DNA of 64,000 nt from Alienimonas californiensis (GTDB taxonomy: Bacteria; Planctomycetota; Planctomycetia; Planctomycetales; Planctomycetaceae), in NCBI RefSeq assembly GCF_007743815.1, contig NZ_CP036265.1:1204501-1268500 (forward strand), written 5' to 3'. Position 1 is the first letter of the stretch. Each line of letters opens with the position of its first letter. Made by a program: the position numbers and the translations under genes. The notes under the pieces are model-generated. The model was given only the letters and a program-made list of their open reading frames with translations, was not told the origin of the DNA and made no database searches. This document shows positions 18,998 through 27,588 of the stretch, piece after piece.

Positions 18998-19150
18998 CGG
19001 CCTCCCCAGGGAGTCCCTGAGGGATCGCAGGCCCAACCCTCGCCGAACCGGCGCTCCGCGACGCGGCGCAGACGGTCGCCCCGCCGATCGCGTACGATTG
19101 ACGGCGGCGGCGCCATACCATTGCCGCGCCTGACCGTCCCCCGGACCCCG

Positions 19151-20164
19151 ATGATTGCCGATCTGCTCTTTATTGCGCTCGCCCTCCTGCTCCTGTTCGG
19201 GGGGGCCGAAGCCCTGGTGCGGGGCAGCGCCTCGCTCGCGCTGCGGGCGGGGCTCAGTCGACTGGCCGTGGGCCTGACCGTCGTGGCGTTCGGCACCAGT
19301 TCGCCGGAGTTGGTCGTCAGTTTGGAAGCCGTGCTCTCCGACCAGGGCGACCTTTCGGTCGGCAACGCGGTCGGCTCGAACATTTTTAATATCGCCGTGA
19401 TCCTCGGGCTGACGGCGCTGATCTGCCCGATCCCCGTCAGTCGGCAGATTATTAAACGCGACGCCCCGATTGCGTTGGGGGCGGCGCTCCTCCTGTGGGC
19501 GCTGCTGGCCGACGGCAGGCTCGGACGCGTCGACGGGGCCCTGCTGTTCGCCGGGCTGCTCGCCTACCTCGGCATGAACCTGGCGCTCGCCCGCCGGCCG
19601 GCGGGGGCGACCGACCCGGAAGCGCCGGAGGCCGGCGACGCGGATTCCGGCGACGCAGATGCCGGCGACGCAGATGCCGGCGACGCAGATGCCGGCGACG
19701 AGGTCGGGACAATGTCGCGACATTGGGGGATCGACCTGGCGTTCATCGCCGGCGGGCTGGGCGTGCTCGTGTTCGGGTCCCGCTTGCTCGTGGAGCACGC
19801 CGTCTCCCTGGCCCACGACTTCGGCATCAGCGAAGCGGTGATCGGGCTGACGATCGTCGCGGCGGGCACCAGCATGCCGGAGTTGGCCACCTCCCTAGTC
19901 GCCGCGATCCGCCGGCAGTCCGACATCGCGATCGGCAACGTGATCGGCTCGAACGTCTTTAACGTCCTGGGAATTCTGGGGACGGCGTCGCTCGTCGCCC
20001 CGATCCACGCGCCCAATATCTCCCTGGTGGACTACGCGACGATGATCGGCCTGACCGTGCTGATCATCCCGCTGCTCTATACCGGACGCATCCTGCACCG
20101 CATTGAAGGGGCCGTGCTGCTCGCGCTGTACGGAGTCTACCTCTACGCGGTGTGGCCCAAATGA
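19151..20164 (+). CDS. Calcium/sodium antiporter, YrbG/CaCA family
   Basis: About 337 residues forming two inverted half-repeats of five membrane segments. The alpha-1 repeat is VVAFGTSSPELVVSLEA with GNAVGSNIFNIAVILG. The alpha-2 repeat is IVAAGTSMPELATSLVA with GNVIGSNVFNVLGILG. These acidic GTS.PEL and GN..GSN.FN motifs line the ion path. The central loop carries a run of GDADA units encoded by exact 15-base repeats (19631-19702). The loop is thus strongly acidic and may bind cation, which is inference. ATG 19151 is preferred to TTG 19121 because the membrane segment follows directly. It exchanges Ca2+ for Na+ (or H+) at the inner membrane. Confidence 0.95.
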   Translation: MIADLLFIALALLLLFGGAEALVRGSASLALRAGLSRLAVGLTVVAFGTSSPELVVSLEAVLSDQGDLSVGNAVGSNIFNIAVILGLTALICPIPVSRQIIKRDAPIALGAALLLWALLADGRLGRVDGALLFAGLLAYLGMNLALARRPAGATDPEAPEAGDADSGDADAGDADAGDADAGDEVGTMSRHWGIDLAFIAGGLGVLVFGSRLLVEHAVSLAHDFGISEAVIGLTIVAAGTSMPELATSLVAAIRRQSDIAIGNVIGSNVFNVLGILGTASLVAPIHAPNISLVDYATMIGLTVLIIPLLYTGRILHRIEGAVLLALYGVYLYAVWPK

Positions 20165-20302
20165 GCGGCGGGCTGCGCCCGGCGGCGCCGTCGCTTGACA
20201 GGTTGAACGCCTCCTTCCCAGGATCGTTGAACGCGATGGCTTAGCGAGCGACGGCCGACTGAGCGACTGCCAACCCAGCCTCTGAACGACGGCGGTGGAT
20301 GA

Positions 20303-21769
20303 ATGACTCTCTGCACGACGCTGCTGTGTCTGGCGTGCCTCGCGGCCGCGGCGCCGGAGGGACGGGCGAACGAGCCGGCGGGGCTGCGGGTCGGCACGGC
20401 CGCGGTCGATATCTCGCCCGACGTGGTTCCGTTTCAACTCCGCTCGGGGCCGTCGAGCCACGTCCATGATCCGTTTCACGTCCGGGCCGTGGCGTTTGAA
20501 AACGGCGACGGCCGGGCGGCGATCGCCCTGGTGGACGACATCGGCGTGGGTCGCGAGTGGACGGACGAAGCCAAGGCCGAGGCCGCCCGCCAGACCGGCT
20601 GGGACGCCGGGCAGATGCTCGTCTGCGCCACGCACACCCACACCGCCCCGAAGGGCGGCGATACCTCGCCCGGACGGATCGCCTATGAAAAGAGGCGCCG
20701 CGAGGGCCTGACGGCGGCGCTCGTGGGGGCGATCGGCACCCTCCAGCCGGCCCAGGTGGGCTTCGCCTCGGACGCCGAACCGAGCGAGGTTTATAACCGT
20801 CGCTGGTATCTCAAGCCCGAGGCGGACCACGGGAACCCGTTCGGCGGGCTCGATCAGGTGCGGACGAACCCGCCCCGACCCGACCTGCTCCGCCCCGCCG
20901 GCCCCGTCGACCCGGAGGTCGCCGTGATCGACGTGCGGACCCGCCGGGGCCGGCCGCTGGCGGTGATCTCCAATTACGCCCTGCACTACGTCGGCGGCGT
21001 GCCCCAGGCGACCCGCCCCGACGGGCGGGAGGAGGGCATGGCCTCCGCGGATTACTTCGGCGAGTTCGCCCGGATCATGCCGCACCGCCTCGGCGGGACG
21101 AATCCGCCGGAGGGCTTCGTGGCGCTGCTGACCAACGGGGCCAGCGGCGACATTAATAACATCGACTTCCACGGAACCCGGCCCCCGCGGGCGCCGTTCG
21201 AGCAGATCCGGCTGGTGGCCGCCAAGGTCGCCGACGCCGCCTGGCGGGCCGTGAAGAAAATCGAACGCTACGACGCCGACCCCGCGATCGCCGTGCGGCA
21301 ACGCGAGGTGGCCCTGAATTATCGCGTCCCCACGCCGGCCGAGGTCGAGAACGCCCGGCGGCTGCTCGCCCTGCCCCGCCAGGAGCGCGAGGCCGTCCAC
21401 CCCCGCGCCGACGGGTACGCCCGCACCGTCGTGCGAATGGCCGACCCGGAACACCCGCGGACCGAAGCGGTCCTCATTCAGGCCGTCCGCATCGGCGATC
21501 AGGCGATCGTCGCGCTGCCCTTCGAGACTTTCGTCGAGACCGGCTTGGAATTGAAGGAGAAAAGCCCCTTCCCCCGGACGCTGGTGATCGGACTGGCCAA
21601 CGGCAGCGAGGGCTATCTGCCGACGCCGGAGCAGCACAAACTCGGCGGCTATGAAACCTGGCTGGGAACCAGCAAGTTCGAGGAGGACGCCTCGGAGATC
21701 CTCACCCGCGAACTGCTCGCCATGCTGACGGAATTGCGGACGGCGGAGAGCGCGAGCGAGACCGAGTGA
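20303..21769 (+). CDS. Secreted neutral/alkaline non-lysosomal ceramidase-like protein
   Basis: 488 residues beginning with a signal peptide (MTLCTTLLCLACLAAAAPEG). The mature part starts LRVGTAAVDISPDVVP, the usual opening of the family. It has the zinc-site phrase VCATHTHTAPKGGDT and later YALHYVGGVPQ and LLTNGASGDINNIDFHG. Near the end are RIGDQAIVALPFETFVETG and GLANGSEGYLPTPEQHKLGGYE. Planctomycete genomes carry many such proteins. True ceramide hydrolysis is unproven, and amide or lipid substrates are possible. Its length is shorter than two-domain ceramidases (about 700), as in most bacterial relatives. Confidence 0.92.
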   Translation: MTLCTTLLCLACLAAAAPEGRANEPAGLRVGTAAVDISPDVVPFQLRSGPSSHVHDPFHVRAVAFENGDGRAAIALVDDIGVGREWTDEAKAEAARQTGWDAGQMLVCATHTHTAPKGGDTSPGRIAYEKRRREGLTAALVGAIGTLQPAQVGFASDAEPSEVYNRRWYLKPEADHGNPFGGLDQVRTNPPRPDLLRPAGPVDPEVAVIDVRTRRGRPLAVISNYALHYVGGVPQATRPDGREEGMASADYFGEFARIMPHRLGGTNPPEGFVALLTNGASGDINNIDFHGTRPPRAPFEQIRLVAAKVADAAWRAVKKIERYDADPAIAVRQREVALNYRVPTPAEVENARRLLALPRQEREAVHPRADGYARTVVRMADPEHPRTEAVLIQAVRIGDQAIVALPFETFVETGLELKEKSPFPRTLVIGLANGSEGYLPTPEQHKLGGYETWLGTSKFEEDASEILTRELLAMLTELRTAESASETE

Positions 21770-21781
21770 GCCCGGGTAACT

Positions 21782-21854
21782 GCAGCCCGAGGCGTAAGCC
21801 GAGGCGGTGCGACGTGGACGGCCTCCCCCGGCCTCGGCTCGCGCCTCGGGCTGC
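21782..21854. repeat. Inverted repeat GCAGCCCGAGGCG...CGCCTCGGGCTGC
   Basis: Perfect 13-base arms at 21782-21794 and 21842-21854, extended inward by AGCCGAGG and CCTCGGCT. It begins 12 bases after the ceramidase stop, where a terminator would be expected, but no T-run follows. The sequence resembles the dispersed GCCCGA(A/G)GCG repeats elsewhere in the window. Confidence 0.75.
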
Positions 21855-21901
21855 CGTCCTCGCCGACGCCGTGCGGAGGAGAGCGCTCAGAGCGCTGTGT
21901 T

Positions 21902-21989
21902 CACACCAACCCGAAGCGTCAGCGAGGGAGGCGGGCGCAGCCCGCCCCCCGCTTCGCGGGAGCCCTCGCTGACGCTCCGGGTTGGTGTT
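21902..21989. repeat. Inverted pair of NPTRQRG/NPKRQRG-type repeats
   Basis: CACCAACCCGAAGCGTCAGC followed by GAGGG (21903-21927) faces CCCTCGCTGACGCTCCGGGT followed by TGGTG (21963-21987). The centre is a smaller palindrome, GCGGGCGCAGCCCGC. The second arm matches 1533-1560. It is a member of the same dispersed palindromic group as 1455-1515. Confidence 0.8.
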
Positions 21990-22098
21990 CCGAGCGGCTC
22001 TGAAACAGGTTCTAAACCGCCGGGCGGTCGCCGCTGGCGAAGCCGGCGGCGCCCGGCGTAGACTGCCTGCCCGGCCGAACATTCCAGCGGGAAAAAGC

Positions 22099-22467
22099 AT
22101 GTCAGAGTCCAAGGACCCGAGGGTGCTGTTCGCCGCGGAGCGGACGTTGCTCGCCTGGAATCGCACCAGCGTCGCCCTGATCGCGTTCGGCTTTCTGATC
22201 GAGCGCTCCGGCCTACTGATTCAATTCGCCTCCGAAGGCGAGTTCGACCCGACGGTCATGCGCGTCACCGCCTGGATCGGGCTGCTGTTTATTGTGGTCG
22301 GCGCGGCCGTCGCCGTGTATTCGTCCAAGCAGTACGCGAACGTGCTGAAGACGTTGCAGCCGTCGGAGTTTCCGGACGGCTATTCGGCCCGCTGGGGCAT
22401 GGCGGTCAACGTGGTCGTCGCCGTCCTGGGCCTCGGCCTGGCGGTCACCCTGCTGTGGGTGAATTAA
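22099..22467 (+). CDS. DUF202 (YidH-like) small membrane protein
   Basis: 122 residues: MSESKDPRVLFAAERTLLAW, then three hydrophobic segments (SVALIAFGFLIERSG, VTAWIGLLFIVVGAAVAVY, MAVNVVVAVLGLGLAVTLLW). The RVLFAAERTLLAWNRT opening is the DUF202 signature. The function of the family is unknown, though members occur as subunits or fusions of membrane transport and polyphosphate machinery. GAAAAAGC precedes the ATG. It stands alone between repeats and the SASA gene. Confidence 0.9.
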   Translation: MSESKDPRVLFAAERTLLAWNRTSVALIAFGFLIERSGLLIQFASEGEFDPTVMRVTAWIGLLFIVVGAAVAVYSSKQYANVLKTLQPSEFPDGYSARWGMAVNVVVAVLGLGLAVTLLWVN

Positions 22468-22612
22468 CGTTGCGGGCGGACCGAGCGCCGCCCGGCGTCC
22501 GGCGCCGCGACGCCGGGCGCGTCGCATCGGATCGTCCCTCTGCCTTAGACTGCCGCGGGCGGGGCGCGCCGCTCGGCGGCGTCAGCCATGACAAAGACCG
22601 GATCAAGATTCA

Positions 22613-23509
22613 ATGACGTTCGCCGCACGCACCACGCTCGCCCTCGCCCTGTTCGCGACCTGCGGGGCGACCCTGCCCGCCCAGGAACCCCCGACGGGCG
22701 CCCAGCCGGCAGAGGCCCAGCCGGCAGAGGCCCAGCCGGCAGAGGCCCAGCCGACGGGCGTATCGCGGGAGAACCTGCATGTGTATCTGCTCATCGGCCA
22801 ATCGAATATGGCCGGACGGGCGCCCTTCACCGACGCCGAGGCGGCCGCGATCCCGCGGTGTTTCCTGCTGAACGGCGAGGAGGAATGGGTTCCGGCGGCG
22901 AACCCGCTCAATCAATATTCGTCGGTCCGCAAACAGCTCGGCATGCAAAAGATGAATCCGGGCTACGCCTTCGCCCGGACGATGCTGAAGGACGCCGACG
23001 AGGACGTTTCGCTGGGGCTCGTCGTGAACGCCAAAGGCGGCAGCCGCATTGAGGAATGGGCCCGGGGCACGCGGTTCTATACCGAAGCCGTCCGCCGCGC
23101 CCGGGCGGCGCGGCAGACGGGGACGCTGAAGGGCGTGCTGTGGCATCAGGGCGAGGGCAACAGCGGGGCGCCCGCCGGGTACGCCGAGAAATTAACGACG
23201 CTGGTCGAGAACCTGCGGGCGGATCTCGACGCCCCGGACCTGCCGTTCGTCGCCGGGCAGATCGTCGGTGAGGAAGCGATCAACGCCGAGATCGCCCGGC
23301 TGCCGGAACTCGTCCCCCACGCCGCGTTCGCCAGTTCCGAGGAGCTGACGGCCTTCGACCGCTGGCACTTCGACGCCCCCAGCATGAAGCGCCTGGGAAC
23401 CCGCTACGCCGAGGCGATGCTCCGCGTGCAGCAGCCGCCCGTCGACGCGGCCTCCGCGGACGCCGCCGACGGAAACGCCGCCGACGGGAACGCCGACAGG
23501 GAGCGATGA
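22613..23509 (+). CDS. Secreted SASA-type carbohydrate esterase (sialate O-acetylesterase-like)
   Basis: 298 residues. The signal peptide MTFAARTTLALALFATCGAT is followed by a linker with three AQPAE units, made by exact 15-base repeats. The SGNH-type domain then begins with VYLLIGQSNMAGR, which carries the nucleophilic Ser. Other blocks are VVNAKGGSRIEEW, VLWHQGEGNSGAPAGY and a closing FDRWHFDAPSMKRLGTRYA with the catalytic Asp/His region. Members remove O-acetyl groups from sugars such as xylan or sialic acid. The tail is Asp/Ala/Gly low complexity (AADGN repeated). Location is periplasmic or extracellular. Confidence 0.92.
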   Translation: MTFAARTTLALALFATCGATLPAQEPPTGAQPAEAQPAEAQPAEAQPTGVSRENLHVYLLIGQSNMAGRAPFTDAEAAAIPRCFLLNGEEEWVPAANPLNQYSSVRKQLGMQKMNPGYAFARTMLKDADEDVSLGLVVNAKGGSRIEEWARGTRFYTEAVRRARAARQTGTLKGVLWHQGEGNSGAPAGYAEKLTTLVENLRADLDAPDLPFVAGQIVGEEAINAEIARLPELVPHAAFASSEELTAFDRWHFDAPSMKRLGTRYAEAMLRVQQPPVDAASADAADGNAADGNADRER

Positions 23510-23647
23510 GCCGCGGGGCGCGGCCCGACCGCGGGGATTCCCGTCGGCCGCATCCGGGGCGGCACCGTTGACGGGGCGACGGAGCGGCGGGACCGTCTGC
23601 GGGCTCCTCCTGTTCCCCCGCTCGCCGCCGGCCCCCGTTCCCCTCCC

Positions 23648-24451
23648 ATGCTGGACCCGGATCTTCTCGCCACGCTCAGCCTGTTGATCGGGCTGGAACT
23701 CGTGCTGGGGGTCGACAACATCGTCGCCCTCTCCATTATCGTCTCCCGGTTGCCGCAGGAGACCCGGCAGAAGGCCCGCATCGGCGGATTGGCGCTGGCG
23801 CTGATCGCCCGGCTGGTGATGGTCGCGGGGGCGACCTGGTTATTAACGCTCACCGAGCCGGTGCTGGCGGGGCGGTCGATCAAGGACCTGATTCTATTGG
23901 GCGGCGGGACGTTCCTGATCTATAAGGCGACGAAGGAAATTCACCACACGGTCGAATTGAAGGACGAACACGCCCCCGTCGGGTCGGGCTCGCCGAAGTC
24001 GGCCCTGGCGTCCGCGATCGCCACCATCGTGGCGGTGGACCTGGTGTTCGCCCTGGATTCGGTCGTCACCGCGGTCGGGATGACCGACGGCATCGGCACG
24101 GCGCGTTCGGTGCTGGGCTTCGAGGTCACGGATCAATTCATCGTGATCGCCACGTCGGTGATCCTCAGTTTCGTGGTGCTGCTGTTCGCCGCCAAGCCGA
24201 TCGGGGAGTTCGTGCTGAACAACCCGTCGTTCAAGATTCTGGCGCTGTCCTTCCTGATTACGATCGGCATCACGCTGGGGCTGGAGGCGTTTCATTACGA
24301 GGTGCCCAAGCCGTATATCTATCTGCCGATGGCCTTCGCCACCGGGGTGCAATTGCTCCAGTGGCGCCTCTCCCGCAACGAACGGCGGAAGACCCGCCCC
24401 GACGTGAGGGCGACCGGCGAGGCCGGCGGCGTGCCGATCGAAGGAACCTGA
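23648..24451 (+). CDS. TerC family integral membrane protein
   Basis: 267 residues with seven or so membrane segments. The family hallmarks are present: LLIGLELVLGVDNIVALSII near the N-terminus with its membrane-embedded Asp and Asn, and AIATIVAVDLVFALDSVVTAVG in the middle with a second D-x-V-F-A-x-D-S. TerC-type proteins are linked to manganese or calcium export and tellurite resistance. Which metal applies here is unknown. ATG at 23648. The tail after the last segment is basic and short. Confidence 0.95.
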   Translation: MLDPDLLATLSLLIGLELVLGVDNIVALSIIVSRLPQETRQKARIGGLALALIARLVMVAGATWLLTLTEPVLAGRSIKDLILLGGGTFLIYKATKEIHHTVELKDEHAPVGSGSPKSALASAIATIVAVDLVFALDSVVTAVGMTDGIGTARSVLGFEVTDQFIVIATSVILSFVVLLFAAKPIGEFVLNNPSFKILALSFLITIGITLGLEAFHYEVPKPYIYLPMAFATGVQLLQWRLSRNERRKTRPDVRATGEAGGVPIEGT

Positions 24452-24471
24452 CACGATCCGATCGGGGGGAC

Positions 24472-24630
24472 GTGGATCGCTCCGACGCCCCGTTGAAATG
24501 GGAGGGCCCGCCGATCGCCCGGCTGGCGCCGCAGGCCCCGCTCAAACGGCCGGCGCCGGAGATCGTCACCAACGGCGGCCGGGACGATCTGCTGGCTTAT
24601 CAGCGGCGCGGCAAGGACCCGCGGGGATGA
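24472..24630 (+). CDS. Possible 52-residue protein
   Basis: A GTG at 24472 stands six bases after an unusually strong GGGGGGA. The peptide reads VDRSDAPLKWEGPPIARLAP, then repeats related phrases (PIARLAPQAPLKRPAPE) and ends GGRDDLLAYQRRGKDPRG. Composition is less Arg-heavy than typical shadow frames. No homologue is recognised. It follows terC by 20 bases, so it could be a second gene in the same transcript. Ribosome-binding site and reading-frame texture are the only evidence. Confidence 0.35.
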   Translation: MDRSDAPLKWEGPPIARLAPQAPLKRPAPEIVTNGGRDDLLAYQRRGKDPRG

Positions 24631-24878
24631 ATTCGACCCCGCTGGCTTGGAAGGAGCCCTGACCGACGGGGGCGGCGAGGCGTCGACGACGGCATGCTGG
24701 CGAAGGCGGGCGGACGGGCGGCGGACTGTCCGGTCCGACTTTGCCGGAACGCATCGGCAACCGCTTGACAGAGCCTTCGACGCGGAGTGGGCTCGGCGTT
24801 CGGCGCCGACGTTCATCCCTCCGCCGACGTGCGTTCGCTTCCGGACCACGGCCCCCTCCCTCTCACTCGGGTTCGGTG

Positions 24879-25715
24879 ATGAACGTTCATCGCGCGACCG
24901 TCGGGTCGAGCCTGCTCGGCCTCGGCCTGTTTCTCTGCTCCGGGGCAAGCGCCCCCCTGTCCGCCCAGGTCCCGGCGCCCCCCGGCAGTTCCGTGCCGCT
25001 CGGCGGATCGTTTCAGATCGCCCCCGGGCCGCCGGCCGGAACGATCACCCGCGAAGGCGACCTGCGGGCCGCCGACCCGGGCAGTTGGGATCACGTCGAC
25101 GAGATGGCCGAGACCCTGGAGCGGTTGTCGAAGGAATTGCACGACGAAGTCCACGCCCACCTCGTCGGCCATGAATACTTTTATCATATGGACGGCCACG
25201 CCACGGAGGTCGAACGGCTGGCGACGCACCTACACGAGGTCGCCCACGCCGGCGAGAGCCTGGCCCACCTGCGGGAGGACGTGATCGCCCTGGACCGGCA
25301 AGTGCACGAGGCGGACGAGGTGATCACCCAGATCGCCCGCCGCGGCGTGCTCACCCAACATTATAACGGGGCGATCGTGCAGACCCGCCGCATCGTGCGG
25401 GAGATGATCGCTATTCAGCATCACCTGGAAGACGACCTCGCCGCCCTCGACCCGAATTACCGCCCGCACCGGGCGGGCTATCGCGGCCCGGACGCACAGG
25501 GCCACGGGCACGATCGCCACGACGCGCATGTGCCGCCCAGCAGGCATCTGCCGCCCAGCCTCCAGCGCCCGTCGGTCGGCCATCACGACGGCCACCACCA
25601 CGACGTCTACCGTCAGGACGCCTACCACCGCGGCCCCGCCGGGTATTATTCCCCGCAGCCCCGGTACTACGGCACGCCGTACGGCTCCGGCTACGACGTT
25701 CATCGCCCCCATTGA
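24879..25715 (+). CDS. Secreted His-rich helical protein
   Basis: 278 residues. The signal peptide SSLLGLGLFLCSGASAPLSA is followed by a Pro/Gly-rich linker. A helical region of about 120 residues then carries many His (ELHDEVHAHLVGHEYFYHMD, HATEVERLATHLHEVAHAGE) with heptad-like spacing, suggesting a coiled coil. The C-terminal 80 residues are low complexity and His/Tyr-rich (GHHDGHHHDVYRQDAYHRG, YYSPQPRYYGTPYGSGY). Metal binding is likely from composition, but the ligand is unknown. It lies seven bases before the GNAT gene, and a TerC gene is 430 bases upstream. Similar planctomycete secreted proteins lack names. Confidence 0.8.
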   Translation: MNVHRATVGSSLLGLGLFLCSGASAPLSAQVPAPPGSSVPLGGSFQIAPGPPAGTITREGDLRAADPGSWDHVDEMAETLERLSKELHDEVHAHLVGHEYFYHMDGHATEVERLATHLHEVAHAGESLAHLREDVIALDRQVHEADEVITQIARRGVLTQHYNGAIVQTRRIVREMIAIQHHLEDDLAALDPNYRPHRAGYRGPDAQGHGHDRHDAHVPPSRHLPPSLQRPSVGHHDGHHHDVYRQDAYHRGPAGYYSPQPRYYGTPYGSGYDVHRPH

Positions 25716-25722
25716 GCCCGTC

Positions 25723-26253
25723 ATGATTGAACCCGCCGTCGTGACGGCCGAACCGCTCGTGATTCGGCCGGAAACGGCGGCGGACGCCCCAGCGATCGCA
25801 GCGCTCACGCGGACGGCCTTCGCCACGGCACCGCACACCGACGGGAACGAGCACCGGCTCGTCGGCCGGCTTCGCGATGCCGGGGCGCTGGCGCTTTCGC
25901 TGGTCGCCGAGGGGGAGGACGGCGAACTCGTCGGGCATGCGGCATTCTCCCCGGCGACGGCGCCCGCCGGCGGCGGGGACTGGTACGCCCTCGGCCCGAT
26001 CTCCGTCCGGCCGGACCGCCAGCGGCAGGGCGTCGGCGGGCGATTAATCCGCGCGGGACTGGAGGAACTGACGGCCCGCGGCGCCGCCGGCTGCACGGTC
26101 CTCGGCGACCCGAGTTATTACGAGCGGTTCGGCTTTGAACCGGCCCCCGCCGCCGCCCCGCCGGGCGTCCCTGCGGAGTATTTTCGAATCAAACCGCTGA
26201 CGGCCGCGGCGCCGGCCGGGCCGGTGCGGTTTCACCCGATCTTCGGCGTGTGA
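25723..26253 (+). CDS. GNAT family N-acetyltransferase (YhbS-like)
   Basis: 176 residues. The acetyl-CoA site is visible as LGPISVRPDRQRQGVGGRLI (motif A, R/Q-x-x-G-x-G/A). Before it stand LVIRPETAADAPAIAALTRT and LVGHAAFSP. After it come GCTVLGDPSYYERFGFEPA and a final VRFHPIFGV. The LGD..YY.RFGF phrase is that of the YhbS-like subgroup. The acceptor substrate cannot be predicted. The ATG at 25723 is seven bases after the previous stop. The 3' end overlaps the convergent cysteine desulfurase gene by 22 bases. Confidence 0.92.
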   Translation: MIEPAVVTAEPLVIRPETAADAPAIAALTRTAFATAPHTDGNEHRLVGRLRDAGALALSLVAEGEDGELVGHAAFSPATAPAGGGDWYALGPISVRPDRQRQGVGGRLIRAGLEELTARGAAGCTVLGDPSYYERFGFEPAPAAAPPGVPAEYFRIKPLTAAAPAGPVRFHPIFGV

Positions 26254-27422
26254 CGGGGCTCACACGGTTCCTGCACCCGCTTCACGCAGGCGGCGATGCG
26301 GGCGGCGGCCTCGTCGATCTGCTCCGGCGGTTCCTCGCCTAATAAGCTGAACCGCAGCGAACTGTTCAACAACTCCGGCGGCAGGCCCATCGCGATGAGG
26401 ACCGGGCTGGGTTCGCTGCTGCCGCTCGCGCAGGCGCTGCCGAGGCTCGCCCCCACCCCGGCCAGATCCAGCGCCACCAACAGTTCCTCCCCGCCGCAGC
26501 CGGGGAAGGCGACGCTGGCGGTGTTCGGCAGTCGCGGCGCCCCGGCGGCGTGGATCACGGCGCTGCAGTCCCGCCGCAGCGCCGCCTCCAGGCGGTCCCG
26601 CAGGGCCGTCGTGTGAGTCGTCCAGTCGTCCAGTTCTTTCATCCGCAGTTCGAGGGCGAGGGCCATGCCCGCGGCGAGGGCCACCGGCTCCGTGCCCGGC
26701 CGCCGGCCGCCCTCCTGATGCCCGCCGTGCAGACTGGGGGCCAGCTTCGCCCCTGAGCGAATGAGCAGCGCCCCGATCCCCCGCGGGCCGCGGAACTTGT
26801 GGGCGCCGAGGCTCGCCGCGGTCGCTCCCAGCGAACGAAAAGCCCACGGCAGCTTGCCGACGGCCTGGGTGGCGTCGAGGTGGCTGGGCACGCCGAGCCT
26901 GTTGCAGCGGACGAGGACGGGGGCGACGTCGAGGATCGCCCCGGTTTCGTTGTGGGCGTGAATCAGCGAGACCAGCCGCAGGCCCGGCGGCGGGTTTTCC
27001 AGTTCGTCGCCCTTCAATAAACCGTTCTCGTCGAGCGGCCAGCGCCGCACGCGCCAGCGCCCCGCGGCGGCGCCGGCGGCGAGGGGGGCGGCGACGGCGG
27101 GGTGCTCCCCGGGGGTGACGAGCACGGTCGTCGGGCCGCTGTCCGCCGCTTCCTCCCCGAGGCGCGGCCCGCGGATCAATCCGGCGAGGGCGAGATTGGC
27201 GGCCTCGGTCCCGCCGCTGGTGAAGACGATTTCCTCCGGCTCCGCCCCCAGCCCGTCGGCGAGCGATTCCCGGGCGTCCTCCAAAACCCGCCGGGCCCGC
27301 CGCCCCGCCGCGTGCCGACTGCCGGGATTCCCGGGCGTGTCGCGGAGATGCCGCGCCACGCACTCCACCACCGCCGGATACGGCGGCGTGGTCGCGTTGC
27401 GGTCGAGGTCGAGGAAGGACAC
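26232..27422 (-). CDS. Cysteine desulfurase (NifS/IscS family)
   Basis: 396 residues from a GTG at 27422: MSFLDLDRNATTPPYPAVVE. It is a PLP enzyme that transfers sulfur from cysteine to Fe-S cluster and thio-cofactor assembly. Visible are IVFTSGGTEAANLALAG, HAHNETGAI, DATQAVGKLPW (the His before Asp is replaced or shifted in SHLDATQA), the PLP-lysine region SLGAHKFRGPRGIGALL, and the catalytic-Cys loop GSACASGSSEPSPVL. No iscU, sufE or regulator is adjacent. The gene overlaps the GNAT gene tail-to-tail by 22 bases. It is divergent from the carbonic anhydrase with a 166-base gap. Confidence 0.95.
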   Translation of the reverse strand: MSFLDLDRNATTPPYPAVVECVARHLRDTPGNPGSRHAAGRRARRVLEDARESLADGLGAEPEEIVFTSGGTEAANLALAGLIRGPRLGEEAADSGPTTVLVTPGEHPAVAAPLAAGAAAGRWRVRRWPLDENGLLKGDELENPPPGLRLVSLIHAHNETGAILDVAPVLVRCNRLGVPSHLDATQAVGKLPWAFRSLGATAASLGAHKFRGPRGIGALLIRSGAKLAPSLHGGHQEGGRRPGTEPVALAAGMALALELRMKELDDWTTHTTALRDRLEAALRRDCSAVIHAAGAPRLPNTASVAFPGCGGEELLVALDLAGVGASLGSACASGSSEPSPVLIAMGLPPELLNSSLRFSLLGEEPPEQIDEAAARIAACVKRVQEPCEPRHTPKIG

Positions 27423-27588
27423 GCGGGATCGTACGACGGGACGAAGAAATCGGCAGCGGCGTTATACTGCCGGCGAGCCCGCCCCGACGCCCCCGGTTCG
27501 CCCCTCGGCGACGGCGTCGCCATGCATCGGCTCTCAATGGCGTGATCCGTACCGATCGCGCGGCAATCCCTCTTTCCGGTATCGAACC

